Assembly: GCF_000238595.1 (NCBI RefSeq)
Contig: NZ_AGTS01000072.1
Span: forward strand, 44,499 to 108,498
Length of the DNA stretch: 64,000 bases
From: Acidovorax sp. NO-1
Lineage (GTDB): Bacteria; Pseudomonadota; Gammaproteobacteria; Burkholderiales; Burkholderiaceae_C
Direction of reading: 5' to 3'
The position numbers and the translations under genes are program-made. Below the pieces are notes generated by a model that saw only the letters and a program-made list of their open reading frames with translations, did no database searches and was not told where the DNA came from. The stretch's first letter is position 1. Every line of letters begins with the position of its first letter. Shown here piece by piece: positions 25,245-33,702 of the stretch.

Positions 25245-26107
25245 ATGCACCAGCGCCCCTTCAAGCAAATCGATGTCTTCAGCGACCGCCCCGGCTACGG
25301 CAACCCTGTGGCCGTGGTGCTGGATGCCGAGGGCCTGAGCGACAGCGACATGCGCCGCTTTGCGGCCTGGACCAACCTGTCGGAAACCACCTTTTTAATG
25401 CCGCCCACCGACGCCGGGCGCGCGGCCGGGGCCGACTACCGCCTGCGCATCTTCAGCCCCAATGGCGAGCTGCCTTTTGCGGGCCACCCCACGCTGGGCA
25501 CCTGCCACGCCTGGCTGCAGGCGGGCCACCGCCCGCAGCAGGACGGCATGGTGATCCAGGAATGCGCGCTGGGCCTGGTGCGCATTGCCCTGAGCGGCGA
25601 CACCCTGGCGTTTGCCGCCCCCCGCTCAAGCGCAGCGCCCCCAGCCCCGCGCTGGTGCCGCTGATCGCGAGCGCCCTGGGCCTGCGCCCGCAGCAGATTC
25701 TGGGTGCACAGATGCTGGACAACGGCCCCGTGTGGCTGGGCCTGCTGCTCGACAGCGCCGACACGGTGCTGGGCCTGCACCCGGACCACGCCCGCCTGAA
25801 GGACCTGGGCCAGGACGTGGGCGTGATCCACGTGGGCCCCGCCGCCAGCAACACCGCCCAGCCCGGCGTGGTGGTGCGCGCGTTTGCCGCCCCCATGGGC
25901 AACCCTGAAGACCCGGTGACGGGCACCCTCAACGCGAGCCTGGCCGAATGGCTGATTGCCGTTGGCCTGGCCCCCCGCAGCTACCTGGTGGCCCAGGGCG
26001 AATGCCTGGGCCGCGCGGGCCGCGTGCACATCCGCCAGGACGATGATCTCCAGATCTGGGTGGGCGGCCGTGCCGTCACCTGCATTGAAGGGGTGGTGTT
26101 GCTGTGA
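25245..26107 (+). pseudogene. PhzF-family isomerase/epimerase, frameshifted
   Basis: PhzF-fold proteins include isomerases and epimerases. The first 127 or so residues (MHQRPFKQIDVFSDRPGYGNP, ELPFAGHPTLGTCHAWL) read in one frame to the C-tract near 25614-25623; the rest (LIASALGLRPQQ, EDPVTGTLNASLAEWL, to VTCIEGVVLL) is in another. The break is at a run of six C's within GCCGCCCCCCGCTC; seven would give AAPPLKRS, as in the paralogue just downstream (AAPPLIRS), and a 287-residue protein. It may be a real mutation or an assembly error in a homopolymer. Confidence 0.85.
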
Positions 26108-26166
26108 TCCCGGCGTGCCCGGCACTTCCATCATTTCAGCGTTTTTCAACACAGGACTTGACCACC

Positions 26167-27042
26167 ATGCACCAACGCCCTTTCCAGCAAGTTGATGTCT
26201 TCACCGGGCAGCCCTACCGTGGCAACCCTCTGGCCGTGGTGCTGGACGGCTCCGGCCTCAGCACCGAAGCCATGCAGGAGTTCACCAACTGGACCAACCT
26301 GTCCGAAGCCACCTTTGTGCTGCCCCCCACGCCCGAAGGCCGCGCCGCCGGCGCCGACTACCGCGTGCGCATCTTCTGCCCCGGGCGCGAACTACCTTTT
26401 GCCGGCCACCCCACGCTGGGCAGCTGCCACGCTTGGCTGCGGGCGGGCGGCCAGCCGCAGGCGTCAGACAAGGTGGTGCAGGAATGCGGCGTGGGCCTGG
26501 TCACGCTGCGGCAGGACGGCGAGCGCCTGGCCTTTGCTGCGCCTCCGCTGATCAGGAGCGGCCCGCTCGCTGAAGCAGATGTGGCAGTGATTGCGAAGGG
26601 CCTGGGCGTGGCGCGCAGCGACATCCTGCACCACGCCTGGTGCGACAACGGACCCAACTGGCGCGGCGTGATGTTGCGCAGCGGCGAGCAGGTGCTGGCG
26701 CTCAAGCCCGACGCCAGCATCCTCGGCCAGCTCGACGTGGGCGTGGTGGGCCCGCGCGGAAAAGTCGGCGTCATCGGCAGCACCGATGCCGAGGGCATCG
26801 CATTTGAAGTGCGCGCCTTCTTCCCCGGCAACAACGGCCTGGCCGAAGACCCCGTGACCGGGAGCCTCAACGCCGCACTGGCGCAGTGGCTCATCGGCGC
26901 CGGGCTGGCACCCACGCAGTATGTGGCCGCCCAAGGCACCTGCCTGGGGCGCGCCGGGCGCGTATATGTGGAGCAGGACGGCGACACCATCTGGGTGGGC
27001 GGCAGCTCGGTCACCTGCGTGTCGGGCGAGGTGTTGCTGTGA
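26167..27042 (+). CDS. PhzF-family isomerase/epimerase (intact paralogue)
   Basis: A 291-residue PhzF-fold protein, a clear duplicate of the frameshifted copy before it. It shows the family motifs: RGNPLAVVLDG, LSEATFVLPP, the GHPTLGS core near residue 80, and EDPVTGSLNAALAQW near 230-250. The start MHQRPFQQVDVF matches the paralogue. The stop overlaps the next start by 4 bp (GTGA). Confidence 0.9.
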   Translation: MHQRPFQQVDVFTGQPYRGNPLAVVLDGSGLSTEAMQEFTNWTNLSEATFVLPPTPEGRAAGADYRVRIFCPGRELPFAGHPTLGSCHAWLRAGGQPQASDKVVQECGVGLVTLRQDGERLAFAAPPLIRSGPLAEADVAVIAKGLGVARSDILHHAWCDNGPNWRGVMLRSGEQVLALKPDASILGQLDVGVVGPRGKVGVIGSTDAEGIAFEVRAFFPGNNGLAEDPVTGSLNAALAQWLIGAGLAPTQYVAAQGTCLGRAGRVYVEQDGDTIWVGGSSVTCVSGEVLL

Positions 27043-27761
27043 CCACATCCCCCTGCGCGCCCTGCGTGGACCATCTGGTGGTGCTGGCGGCCGACCTGGC
27101 GAGCGGAGTGGCCTGGTGCAAACGCACGCTGGGCATCACCCCCACAGAGGGCGGCGAACACCCGCTGATGGGCACACACAACCGCATCTTCAATGTCGGG
27201 AGCCCGGTGCATCCACGCGCCTACCTGGAGATCATTGCTATTAATAGAGAAGCTATTCCCGCAATACCAGCAAGCGCCAGACGCTGGTTTGACATGGATG
27301 ATGCCGCCTTGCAGCAGCAGGTGGCAGAGCACGGCCCGCAGCTCATTCACTGGGTGGCCTCCGTGCCGGAGGTGGCCGCGCAGTGCGCAGCACTGGCGGC
27401 GCTGGACATCGAACGCGGCGCCATCATCACCGCCAGCCGTCCCACGCCGAACGGCCTGCTGCAGTGGCAGATCACGGTGCGGGACGACGGTCTGCGCCTG
27501 ATGGACGGCTGCCTGCCCACCCTGATCCAGTGGGGCAGCACGCACCCCTGCGACAGCCTGCCCGCCAGCGGCGTGCAGCTGCAGCGGCTCACGCTGCAGC
27601 ACCCGCAGGCCACCACGCTGCAGGCCGCATGTGACGCCATCGGTGTCGGCCCGCTGGCCGCCGTCGCTGCAGGTAGCGCGCCCCGTCTCACTGCACTGTT
27701 GGCCACGCCGCTGGGCCCGGTCACCCTGTCGTCTTTGCCCGAAAAGAAAGCCGCCGCATGA
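27039..27761 (+). CDS. VOC-superfamily (glyoxalase-like) protein
   Basis: A 240-residue glyoxalase-like protein of the VOC fold: N-terminal DHLVVLAADLASGVAW, then GTHNRIFNVG and YLEIIAIN, and a second half including GLLQWQITV. It starts at a GTG overlapping the PhzF stop and ends in an ATGA overlap with the next gene, so it is tightly coupled. About residues 66-84 are encoded by AT-richer DNA that matches repeat family 2. Function unknown. Confidence 0.82.
   Translation: MTTSPCAPCVDHLVVLAADLASGVAWCKRTLGITPTEGGEHPLMGTHNRIFNVGSPVHPRAYLEIIAINREAIPAIPASARRWFDMDDAALQQQVAEHGPQLIHWVASVPEVAAQCAALAALDIERGAIITASRPTPNGLLQWQITVRDDGLRLMDGCLPTLIQWGSTHPCDSLPASGVQLQRLTLQHPQATTLQAACDAIGVGPLAAVAAGSAPRLTALLATPLGPVTLSSLPEKKAAA
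27234..27292 (+). repeat. Dispersed repeat family 2, copy 4, inside a CDS
   Basis: AT-rich segment GCTATTAATAGAGAAGCTAT followed by AAGCGCCAGACGCTGGTTTG, resembling the second half of the family 2 consensus. It is read in frame as part of the VOC-fold protein. Resemblance is partial. Confidence 0.5.
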
Positions 27762-28744
27762 ACACCCGCCTCGACCCCACCGCCTTGCTGCCCACACTGG
27801 CCGAGATCGAAGCCGCCGCCGAGGTCGTGTACCGCGAATTTGCCGCCACGCCCCAGTACCGCTGGAGCCTGCTGAGTGCGCGCCTGGGCACCGACTGCTG
27901 GCTCAAGCACGAAAACCACACGCCCGTGGGCGCCTTCAAGATCCGTGGCGGGCTGACCTACTTCGACCAGCTCGCCCAGCGCGGCGCGCTGCCCTCTGAG
28001 GTGATCAGCGCCACACGCGGCAACCACGGCCAGAGCATGGGCTGGTCCGCGCGCCGCCACGGCGTGGCCTGCACCATCGTCGTTCCGCGTGGCAACTCGG
28101 TCGAGAAGAACGCCGCCATGCGCGCACTGGGCGTCACGCTCATCGAGCACGGCAACGACTTTCAGGAAGCGCGCGAACGCGCGATGCAATTGGCCGCCCG
28201 GCGGGGCGCGCACGTGGTGCCCAGCTTCCACCCCGACCTGCTGCGCGGCGTGAGCACCTACTGGTGGGAATTCTTGCGCGCCGTGCCGCAGCTGGATGTG
28301 GTGTACGTGCCCATCGGCCAGGGCTCGGGCGCATGCTCGGCCATCGCTGCCAAGCTGGCACTGCAGCACCCCGTGCGCGTGGTGGGCGTCGTCAGCAGCC
28401 ACGCCACCACCTATGCAGATTCGCTCGCGGCGGGTCGCGTGGTGGAGGCTCCCGTCACCACAGAGCTCGCCGACGGCATGGCCTGCCGCGTGGCCGATGC
28501 CGAGGCCCTGGCCGTGATGGCGCCCCACATCGACCACATCGTGCAGGTGAGCGACGCCGAGGTGGCTGCCGCCATGTGCGCCCTGTTCACCGACACGCAC
28601 AACGTGGCCGAGGGCGCAGGCGCGGCGGGTTTTGCAGCGGCGCTGCAGGAAAGGCAGAGCCTGGCCGGCCAGAACGTGGGCGTGGCCCTGACCGGCGCCA
28701 ACGTGGACGCGCCGGTTTTCGCAGGAATGCTGTCGGCGCACTGA
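27758..28744 (+). CDS. Threonine-dehydratase-like PLP enzyme (fold type II)
   Basis: A 328-residue fold-type II PLP enzyme resembling catabolic threonine/serine dehydratase: HENHTPVGAFKIRGGL carries the PLP lysine, with SATRGNHGQSMG and the glycine-rich PIGQGSGACSA. It lacks an ACT regulatory domain. Deamination of a hydroxy amino acid is likely; substrate not certain. ATGA overlap with the VOC-fold gene. It ends the tight PhzF-VOC-dehydratase run. Confidence 0.85.
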   Translation: MNTRLDPTALLPTLAEIEAAAEVVYREFAATPQYRWSLLSARLGTDCWLKHENHTPVGAFKIRGGLTYFDQLAQRGALPSEVISATRGNHGQSMGWSARRHGVACTIVVPRGNSVEKNAAMRALGVTLIEHGNDFQEARERAMQLAARRGAHVVPSFHPDLLRGVSTYWWEFLRAVPQLDVVYVPIGQGSGACSAIAAKLALQHPVRVVGVVSSHATTYADSLAAGRVVEAPVTTELADGMACRVADAEALAVMAPHIDHIVQVSDAEVAAAMCALFTDTHNVAEGAGAAGFAAALQERQSLAGQNVGVALTGANVDAPVFAGMLSAH

Positions 28745-28956
28745 AACGTGATGCCCGGGTGTTTTGCCTATCAAAACCAAACTTCAGCTGCCTACGCCAG
28801 CGCAACCGCAAAGGCGGCCCATTCATGCTGCTTGCGAAAGGGTTTACCCGATCTTCCGTTTCATTCCTTGAAATTTTCATGATGGCGTTTGACGCCATCC
28901 GCACCGCCCCACCATAGTCTCCCCATCCGCAGCCACCTGCGGCAGGAGACGACACC
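28745..28956. other. Intergenic leader of the cyclase-led gene group
   Basis: 212 bp without a supportable gene. It should hold the promoter of the following plus-strand catabolic genes. GAGACGACACC before 28957 supplies a purine-rich ribosome-binding site. Confidence 0.4.
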
Positions 28957-30045
28957 ATGCGATGGAAACAACGCCCTCCAGGCTCTAACTGGGGCGAGTT
29001 CGGACCCGACGACCAACTGGGGCGCGCCAACCTCATCGGGCCGGAGCAGGTTCTCAAGGGCGTGCAGGAAGTGCGCGAAGGCATCAGCTTGTGTCTCTCG
29101 CTGCCGCTGGACCTTCCGGGCGGAAACGCGCTCAATGCAAGGCGCCATCCGCCGCGCCTGTCGCCCACCCGCAATGGCGAGCGGCCCTACGTCAATTTCC
29201 CGCTCGGCCACGTCTATGCGGGCGCCACCGACGTGATCAGCGACGACCAGGTGCTGCTGTCGCTGCAGTACTCCACCCAGTGGGATTCGCTGGCCCATGT
29301 GGGCTCGCTGTTCGACACCGAGGGCGACGGCCAGCTGCGCACCACCTACTACAACGGCTACCGCGGCCACGAACATGTGCTGGGCCCTGTCGACCACGGG
29401 CTGCCCGCGCGCGACGCCGACGGCGCTCCCGGGCCGTACCGCCCCGTGTGCTGCGCGGGCCGACCCGCCGACGCCAGCGTGGCGCGCGCCCTGGGTGTGG
29501 AAAACCTCGCCAGGAAAGGCATGCAGGGTCGCGCGGTGTTGGTGGACCTGGCCCGCGTCTACGGCACCGACTTTCAGGACATCGGCTACGACCAGCTGAT
29601 GCACGCCATGGCGCAGTGCGGTGCCACGGTGGAGCCGGGTGACATGTTGCTGCTGCGCACCGGCTTTGCAGGCCTCGTGTTGTCCATGCAGGGCCAGCCT
29701 GATGCCCACCGGCTGCACCACAGCTGCGCAGCCCTGGACGGAAGCGACCCGCAACTGTTGCAGTGGATCACCGACAGCGGCATCGCGGCCCTCATTGCCG
29801 ACAACTACGCCGTCGAGCGCCACCCACCCACACGCGTGCCTCAGGACGGTTCCCCGTACGCCGTGGTACCCCTGCATGAGCACTGCCTGTTCAAGCTGGG
29901 GCTGCCACTGGGTGAGCTGTGGTACCTCGACGAACTCGCCGACGCACTGCACGCAGGTGGCCGCACACGCTTTCTGCTCACCGCTCCGCCGCTGCGCCTG
30001 CCGGGTGCGGTCGGCTCGCCCGTCACGCCCATCGCCACGCTTTGA
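28957..30045 (+). CDS. Cyclase-family (kynurenine-formamidase-like) metal hydrolase
   Basis: A 362-residue protein of the cyclase family (kynurenine formamidase fold), metal-dependent hydrolases of amides and lactones. It has the family's metal-site segment STQWDSLAHVG with TTYYNGY, and PLHEHCLFKLGLPLGELW towards the end. It heads a plus-strand group of five genes. Substrate unknown; a lactone or cyclic product of the neighbouring enzymes is possible. Confidence 0.85.
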   Translation: MRWKQRPPGSNWGEFGPDDQLGRANLIGPEQVLKGVQEVREGISLCLSLPLDLPGGNALNARRHPPRLSPTRNGERPYVNFPLGHVYAGATDVISDDQVLLSLQYSTQWDSLAHVGSLFDTEGDGQLRTTYYNGYRGHEHVLGPVDHGLPARDADGAPGPYRPVCCAGRPADASVARALGVENLARKGMQGRAVLVDLARVYGTDFQDIGYDQLMHAMAQCGATVEPGDMLLLRTGFAGLVLSMQGQPDAHRLHHSCAALDGSDPQLLQWITDSGIAALIADNYAVERHPPTRVPQDGSPYAVVPLHEHCLFKLGLPLGELWYLDELADALHAGGRTRFLLTAPPLRLPGAVGSPVTPIATL

Positions 30046-30080
30046 TGACCGAACCCTTCCCAAACGCCCAAGGAGACACC

Positions 30081-31367
30081 ATGAAACGCATCACGCCCTT
30101 CGCCCGCACCCCCCGCACCCCCCGTACCCCCCGTACCGCCCTGCAGCAAGCCTGCCGGGCCGCCTTGCTTGGCGCCACACTCGCCGCCACCTGCCTCACC
30201 GCGCCGGCGCAGGACGTCAGCATTTCCGACGACATCGTTCGCCTTGGCATCCTGACGGACCTGGGCGGACCATTTGCCGACATCACCGGCCCGGGCAGCG
30301 CAGCCGCCATCCAGATGGCCATCGACGACTTCGGCGGACAGGTACTGGGCAAGAAAATCGAATTGCTGGTGGTGGACCACCAGAACAAGGCCGACATCGC
30401 GGCGAACAAGGCCCGCGAATGGTTCGATACCGGCAAGGTGGACGCCATCATGGATGTCGCCGTCTCCGCCCCCGCACTGGCCGTACTGGAAGTGGCCAAA
30501 CAAAAGCAGAAGGTCATCGTTTTCAACGGCCCGGGCACCGACCGGCTCACCGGCGACCTGTGCATGCCCAGCACCGTGCACTACGTGTATGACACCTATG
30601 CGCTGGCCAATGTCACCGCCAGCGCGATCACGCAGCGTGGCGGCAAGGAGTGGTATTTCATCACGGCCGACTACGCCTTCGGCCACAGTCTGCAGGACCA
30701 GGCCAGTGCTGTGGTGACCGCCCAGGGCGGAAAGGTTCTGGGCGCTGCCAAGCACCCCATCGCGGCCACGGATTTCGCCTCCTTCATGCTGAGCGCACAA
30801 AACAGCAAGGCGCAGGTGATCGGCCTGGCCAACGCCGGCAGCGATACCGTGAACACCATCAAGGCCGCACGCGAATTCGGCCTCACGCAGGGCAAGAACA
30901 AGCAGACGCTGGCAGGCCTGCTCATGTACATCAACGACATCCACGCCATCGGCCTGCGCACCGCCGGCGGCCTGATGCTCACCGAAGCGTTCTACTGGGA
31001 CATGAACGAGGAAACCCGGGCCTGGTCCAAGCGCTATTTCGAGAAGATGAAGAAGATGCCCAACATGAGCCAGGCGGGCGCCTACTCCTCGACCATGCAC
31101 TACCTCAAGGCCGTGCAGGCCGCCAGGACCGACGAAACCGCCAAGGTCATGGCCCAGATGAAGGCCACGCCCATCAACGACTTCTTCGCCAAGAACGGCC
31201 GTATCCGGGAGGACGGCCGCATGGTGCATGACATGTACCTGTTCGAGGTGAAGTCGCAGGCCGATTCGAAATATCCGTGGGACTACTACAAGCTGGTGGC
31301 AACGGTGCCGGGCGACAAGGCATTCCTGCCGCTGGCGCAGTCCAAGTGCCCGATGATCAAGAAGTGA
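30081..31367 (+). CDS. Branched-chain-amino-acid-type ABC substrate-binding protein
   Basis: A periplasmic type I (Peripla_BP_6) binding protein of 428 residues. The signal peptide is unusual: the n-region carries a TPRTPRTPRT repeat encoded by 9-bp DNA units (30105-30137), then a hydrophobic core and cleavage near TAPAQ. The mature part has VRLGILTDLGGPFADITGPG, VVDHQNKADIAANKAREWFD and YFITADYAFG. No permease or ATPase genes lie beside it, so it must use components elsewhere. Confidence 0.9.
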   Translation: MKRITPFARTPRTPRTPRTALQQACRAALLGATLAATCLTAPAQDVSISDDIVRLGILTDLGGPFADITGPGSAAAIQMAIDDFGGQVLGKKIELLVVDHQNKADIAANKAREWFDTGKVDAIMDVAVSAPALAVLEVAKQKQKVIVFNGPGTDRLTGDLCMPSTVHYVYDTYALANVTASAITQRGGKEWYFITADYAFGHSLQDQASAVVTAQGGKVLGAAKHPIAATDFASFMLSAQNSKAQVIGLANAGSDTVNTIKAAREFGLTQGKNKQTLAGLLMYINDIHAIGLRTAGGLMLTEAFYWDMNEETRAWSKRYFEKMKKMPNMSQAGAYSSTMHYLKAVQAARTDETAKVMAQMKATPINDFFAKNGRIREDGRMVHDMYLFEVKSQADSKYPWDYYKLVATVPGDKAFLPLAQSKCPMIKK

Positions 31368-31380
31368 GGACGGGCCGGCC

Positions 31381-32499
31381 ATGACGACACCCCAGCAGAC
31401 GGCCCTTATCGTGGGCGCAACGGGCGTGGTGGGCCAGGCCTGCCTGCACCACTTTGCCAGCCTGCCGGGCTGGAGCGCCATTGGCGTGGCCCGCCGGCCC
31501 ATCACGCCGCCGCCCGGCGCCCAGGCCCTGCAGCTGGATCTGCAGGACAGTGCTGCGTGCGCCGCCGCCCTGGGTGGCCGCGACGACATCACCCATGTGG
31601 TGTATGCCGCCGTGTATGAAAAGCCCGGGGGTCTGGTGGGCGGATGGCGCGACGAAGAACAGATGCAGGTCAACCTCGCCATGCTGCGCAACGTCATCGA
31701 GCCACTGGACCGCCCTGGCAGCCCACTGCGCCACGTCACCATCATGCAGGGCGGCAAGGCCTATGGCGTGCACATCCACCCCGAGATCGCCGTGCCCGCG
31801 CGCGAACGCTGGCCGCGCGACCGGCACGAAAATTTCTACTGGCTGCAGGAGGACTTCCTGCGCGAGCGCCAGGCCAGGGCCGGATGGCACTTCACGATCA
31901 TGCGCCCGCGCATCGTGTTCGGCGAGGCCGCGGGCAGCAACATGAACCCGATCCCCGCCATCGGCGTGTATGCCTGGCTGCGCCACGAGCAGGGACTGCC
32001 GCTGGCCTACCCCGGCGGCCCGGCCCGCGTGAACCAGGCCATCGACGCCGAGCTGATCGCCCAGGCCTGTGCCTGGGCCGCAGAGTCACCCAACGCACGC
32101 AACGAAACCTTCAACCTGGAAAACGGCGACGTGTTCGTCTGGCAGAACGTCTGGCCCGTCATTGCCGACGCGCTGGGCATGCCCATGGGCGATCCCGAAC
32201 CGCAATCCCTGGGCGAGAGCCTTCCGCGGCAGCAGCAGGCCTGGGAGCGCATCGTGGACAAATACCGGCTGGACGCGCCCCGTGACCTGATGGCGTTCAT
32301 CGGCCAGGGCGCCACCTATGCTGACTTCCAGATGAACCATGGCAAGCAGGGCCCGCTGCCCCCGGTACTCATGAGCTCGGTGAAGATCCGCCAGGCGGGT
32401 TTCGCGGCCTGCATCGATACCGAAGACATGTTTCGCAAGTGGTTCGGCCGGCTGCAACAGCGCCGCCTGCTGCCCACCGCAGAACAGGCCAGGGCATGA
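31381..32499 (+). CDS. PRISE-type enone reductase (SDR superfamily)
   Basis: A 372-residue extended SDR: N-terminal TALIVGATGVVGQ binds NADP. The combination GGKAYGVH and NFYWLQEDFL with IMRPRIVFGEAAG is the pattern of the PRISE group (progesterone 5-beta-reductase / iridoid synthase family), which reduce enones by 1,4-addition of hydride. Assignment to PRISE rests on motifs I recognise. It overlaps the next gene by 4 bp. Confidence 0.8.
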   Translation: MTTPQQTALIVGATGVVGQACLHHFASLPGWSAIGVARRPITPPPGAQALQLDLQDSAACAAALGGRDDITHVVYAAVYEKPGGLVGGWRDEEQMQVNLAMLRNVIEPLDRPGSPLRHVTIMQGGKAYGVHIHPEIAVPARERWPRDRHENFYWLQEDFLRERQARAGWHFTIMRPRIVFGEAAGSNMNPIPAIGVYAWLRHEQGLPLAYPGGPARVNQAIDAELIAQACAWAAESPNARNETFNLENGDVFVWQNVWPVIADALGMPMGDPEPQSLGESLPRQQQAWERIVDKYRLDAPRDLMAFIGQGATYADFQMNHGKQGPLPPVLMSSVKIRQAGFAACIDTEDMFRKWFGRLQQRRLLPTAEQARA

Positions 32500-33611
32500 A
32501 GATCACGGGCGTCACCAGCACCATCGTCGATCTGCGCCTGCATCGCATGCACCGGCTGGCCATGGCCACCATGGCCGGCCACACCCTGGTCATCGTGCAG
32601 ATGCACACCGACGAGGGCGTGACGGGGCTGGGAGAGCTGTCGGTGATCACGGGCTACAACGAAATCAGCGCCGGGTCAGCCAAGGCCGTCATCGACGAAG
32701 TTCTGGCCCCCGTGCTCATGGGCCAGGATCCGCGCCGGCTCTGGCATGCCATCGGCCTCATGGACCGCGCGATCAAGGGCAACCTGCCCTGCAAGGCGGC
32801 GCTGGAGATGGCCTGCGTGGACATCACGGCACGCGCGCTCAATGTCTCCAGCGCGGCCCTGCTGGGCGGTGCGGTGCGCGATCGCCTGGAAATGCTGTGG
32901 GTGCTGGCCAGCGGCGACCTGGAGCAGGAATTGCGCGAAGCGCGGCAAAAGCTGGAGCAGCGCACGCACCGGCATTTCCTGGTCAAGATCGGCACCGGTG
33001 ACCCGGGCGACAACGTGCGGCGTGCCGTGGCCATACGCGAAGCACTGCCCGAGGCGGCCACGGTGCGCGTCGATGTCAACCAGGCATGGGACGAAGCCAC
33101 CGCGCGCTGGGCCATACCCGCCCTGCATGCGGGCGGGATTGCGGTGATCGAGCAGCCGGTAAATGCCGCCAGCATCGACGCCCTGCGCCGCCTGACACAC
33201 GCCAGCCCCATCACCGTGATGGCAGACGAAGCGGTGGCCACCCCGCAGGACGCCCTGGCCTACACCAGCAACCATGCGTGCGATGCCCTGTCCATCAAGG
33301 TGTCCAAACATGGGGGCCTGCTGCGCACCGCGCAGATCGCCCAGATTGCCAGTGCAGGAGGCCTCGCCCTCTTTGGCGGCACCATGATCGAAGGGGCTAT
33401 CGGCACGGCAGCCTGCGCACAGCTGTATTCAACGCTGCCCGACCTGCAATGGGGGTGCCAGCTGTTTGGCCCCCAGTTGCTGGTGGACGACGTGGCCACC
33501 AGCGCCCTGCGCTATGAGGACTTCGCCCTTTGCGTGCCCGACGGCCCGGGGTTCGGCGCCACCCTGGACCCGGACAAGCTGGCCTACCACCAGCGGCGAC
33601 AGGTCGCCTGA
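32496..33611 (+). CDS. Enolase-superfamily (muconate-cycloisomerase-like) enzyme
   Basis: A 371-residue muconate lactonizing enzyme / mandelate racemase type protein. The N-terminal cap (about 1-125) is followed by a barrel with metal ligands in VRVDVNQAW (Asp), VIEQPVN (Glu) and VMADEAVA (Asp), and the second catalytic lysine in SIKVSKHGG. The usual KxK is here LVK (HFLVKIGTG), so only the second lysine is kept. The start overlaps the PRISE stop (ATGA). Specific reaction unknown. Confidence 0.82.
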   Translation: MKITGVTSTIVDLRLHRMHRLAMATMAGHTLVIVQMHTDEGVTGLGELSVITGYNEISAGSAKAVIDEVLAPVLMGQDPRRLWHAIGLMDRAIKGNLPCKAALEMACVDITARALNVSSAALLGGAVRDRLEMLWVLASGDLEQELREARQKLEQRTHRHFLVKIGTGDPGDNVRRAVAIREALPEAATVRVDVNQAWDEATARWAIPALHAGGIAVIEQPVNAASIDALRRLTHASPITVMADEAVATPQDALAYTSNHACDALSIKVSKHGGLLRTAQIAQIASAGGLALFGGTMIEGAIGTAACAQLYSTLPDLQWGCQLFGPQLLVDDVATSALRYEDFALCVPDGPGFGATLDPDKLAYHQRRQVA

Positions 33612-33702
33612 AACACAGCAGCCTCCCCTTTTTTTCATCCGCGGCCACAGAGCCAGGCGCTTTCTGCGCACATTTCCATCCCCTTGTCTGAAGGAGACAT
33701 CC

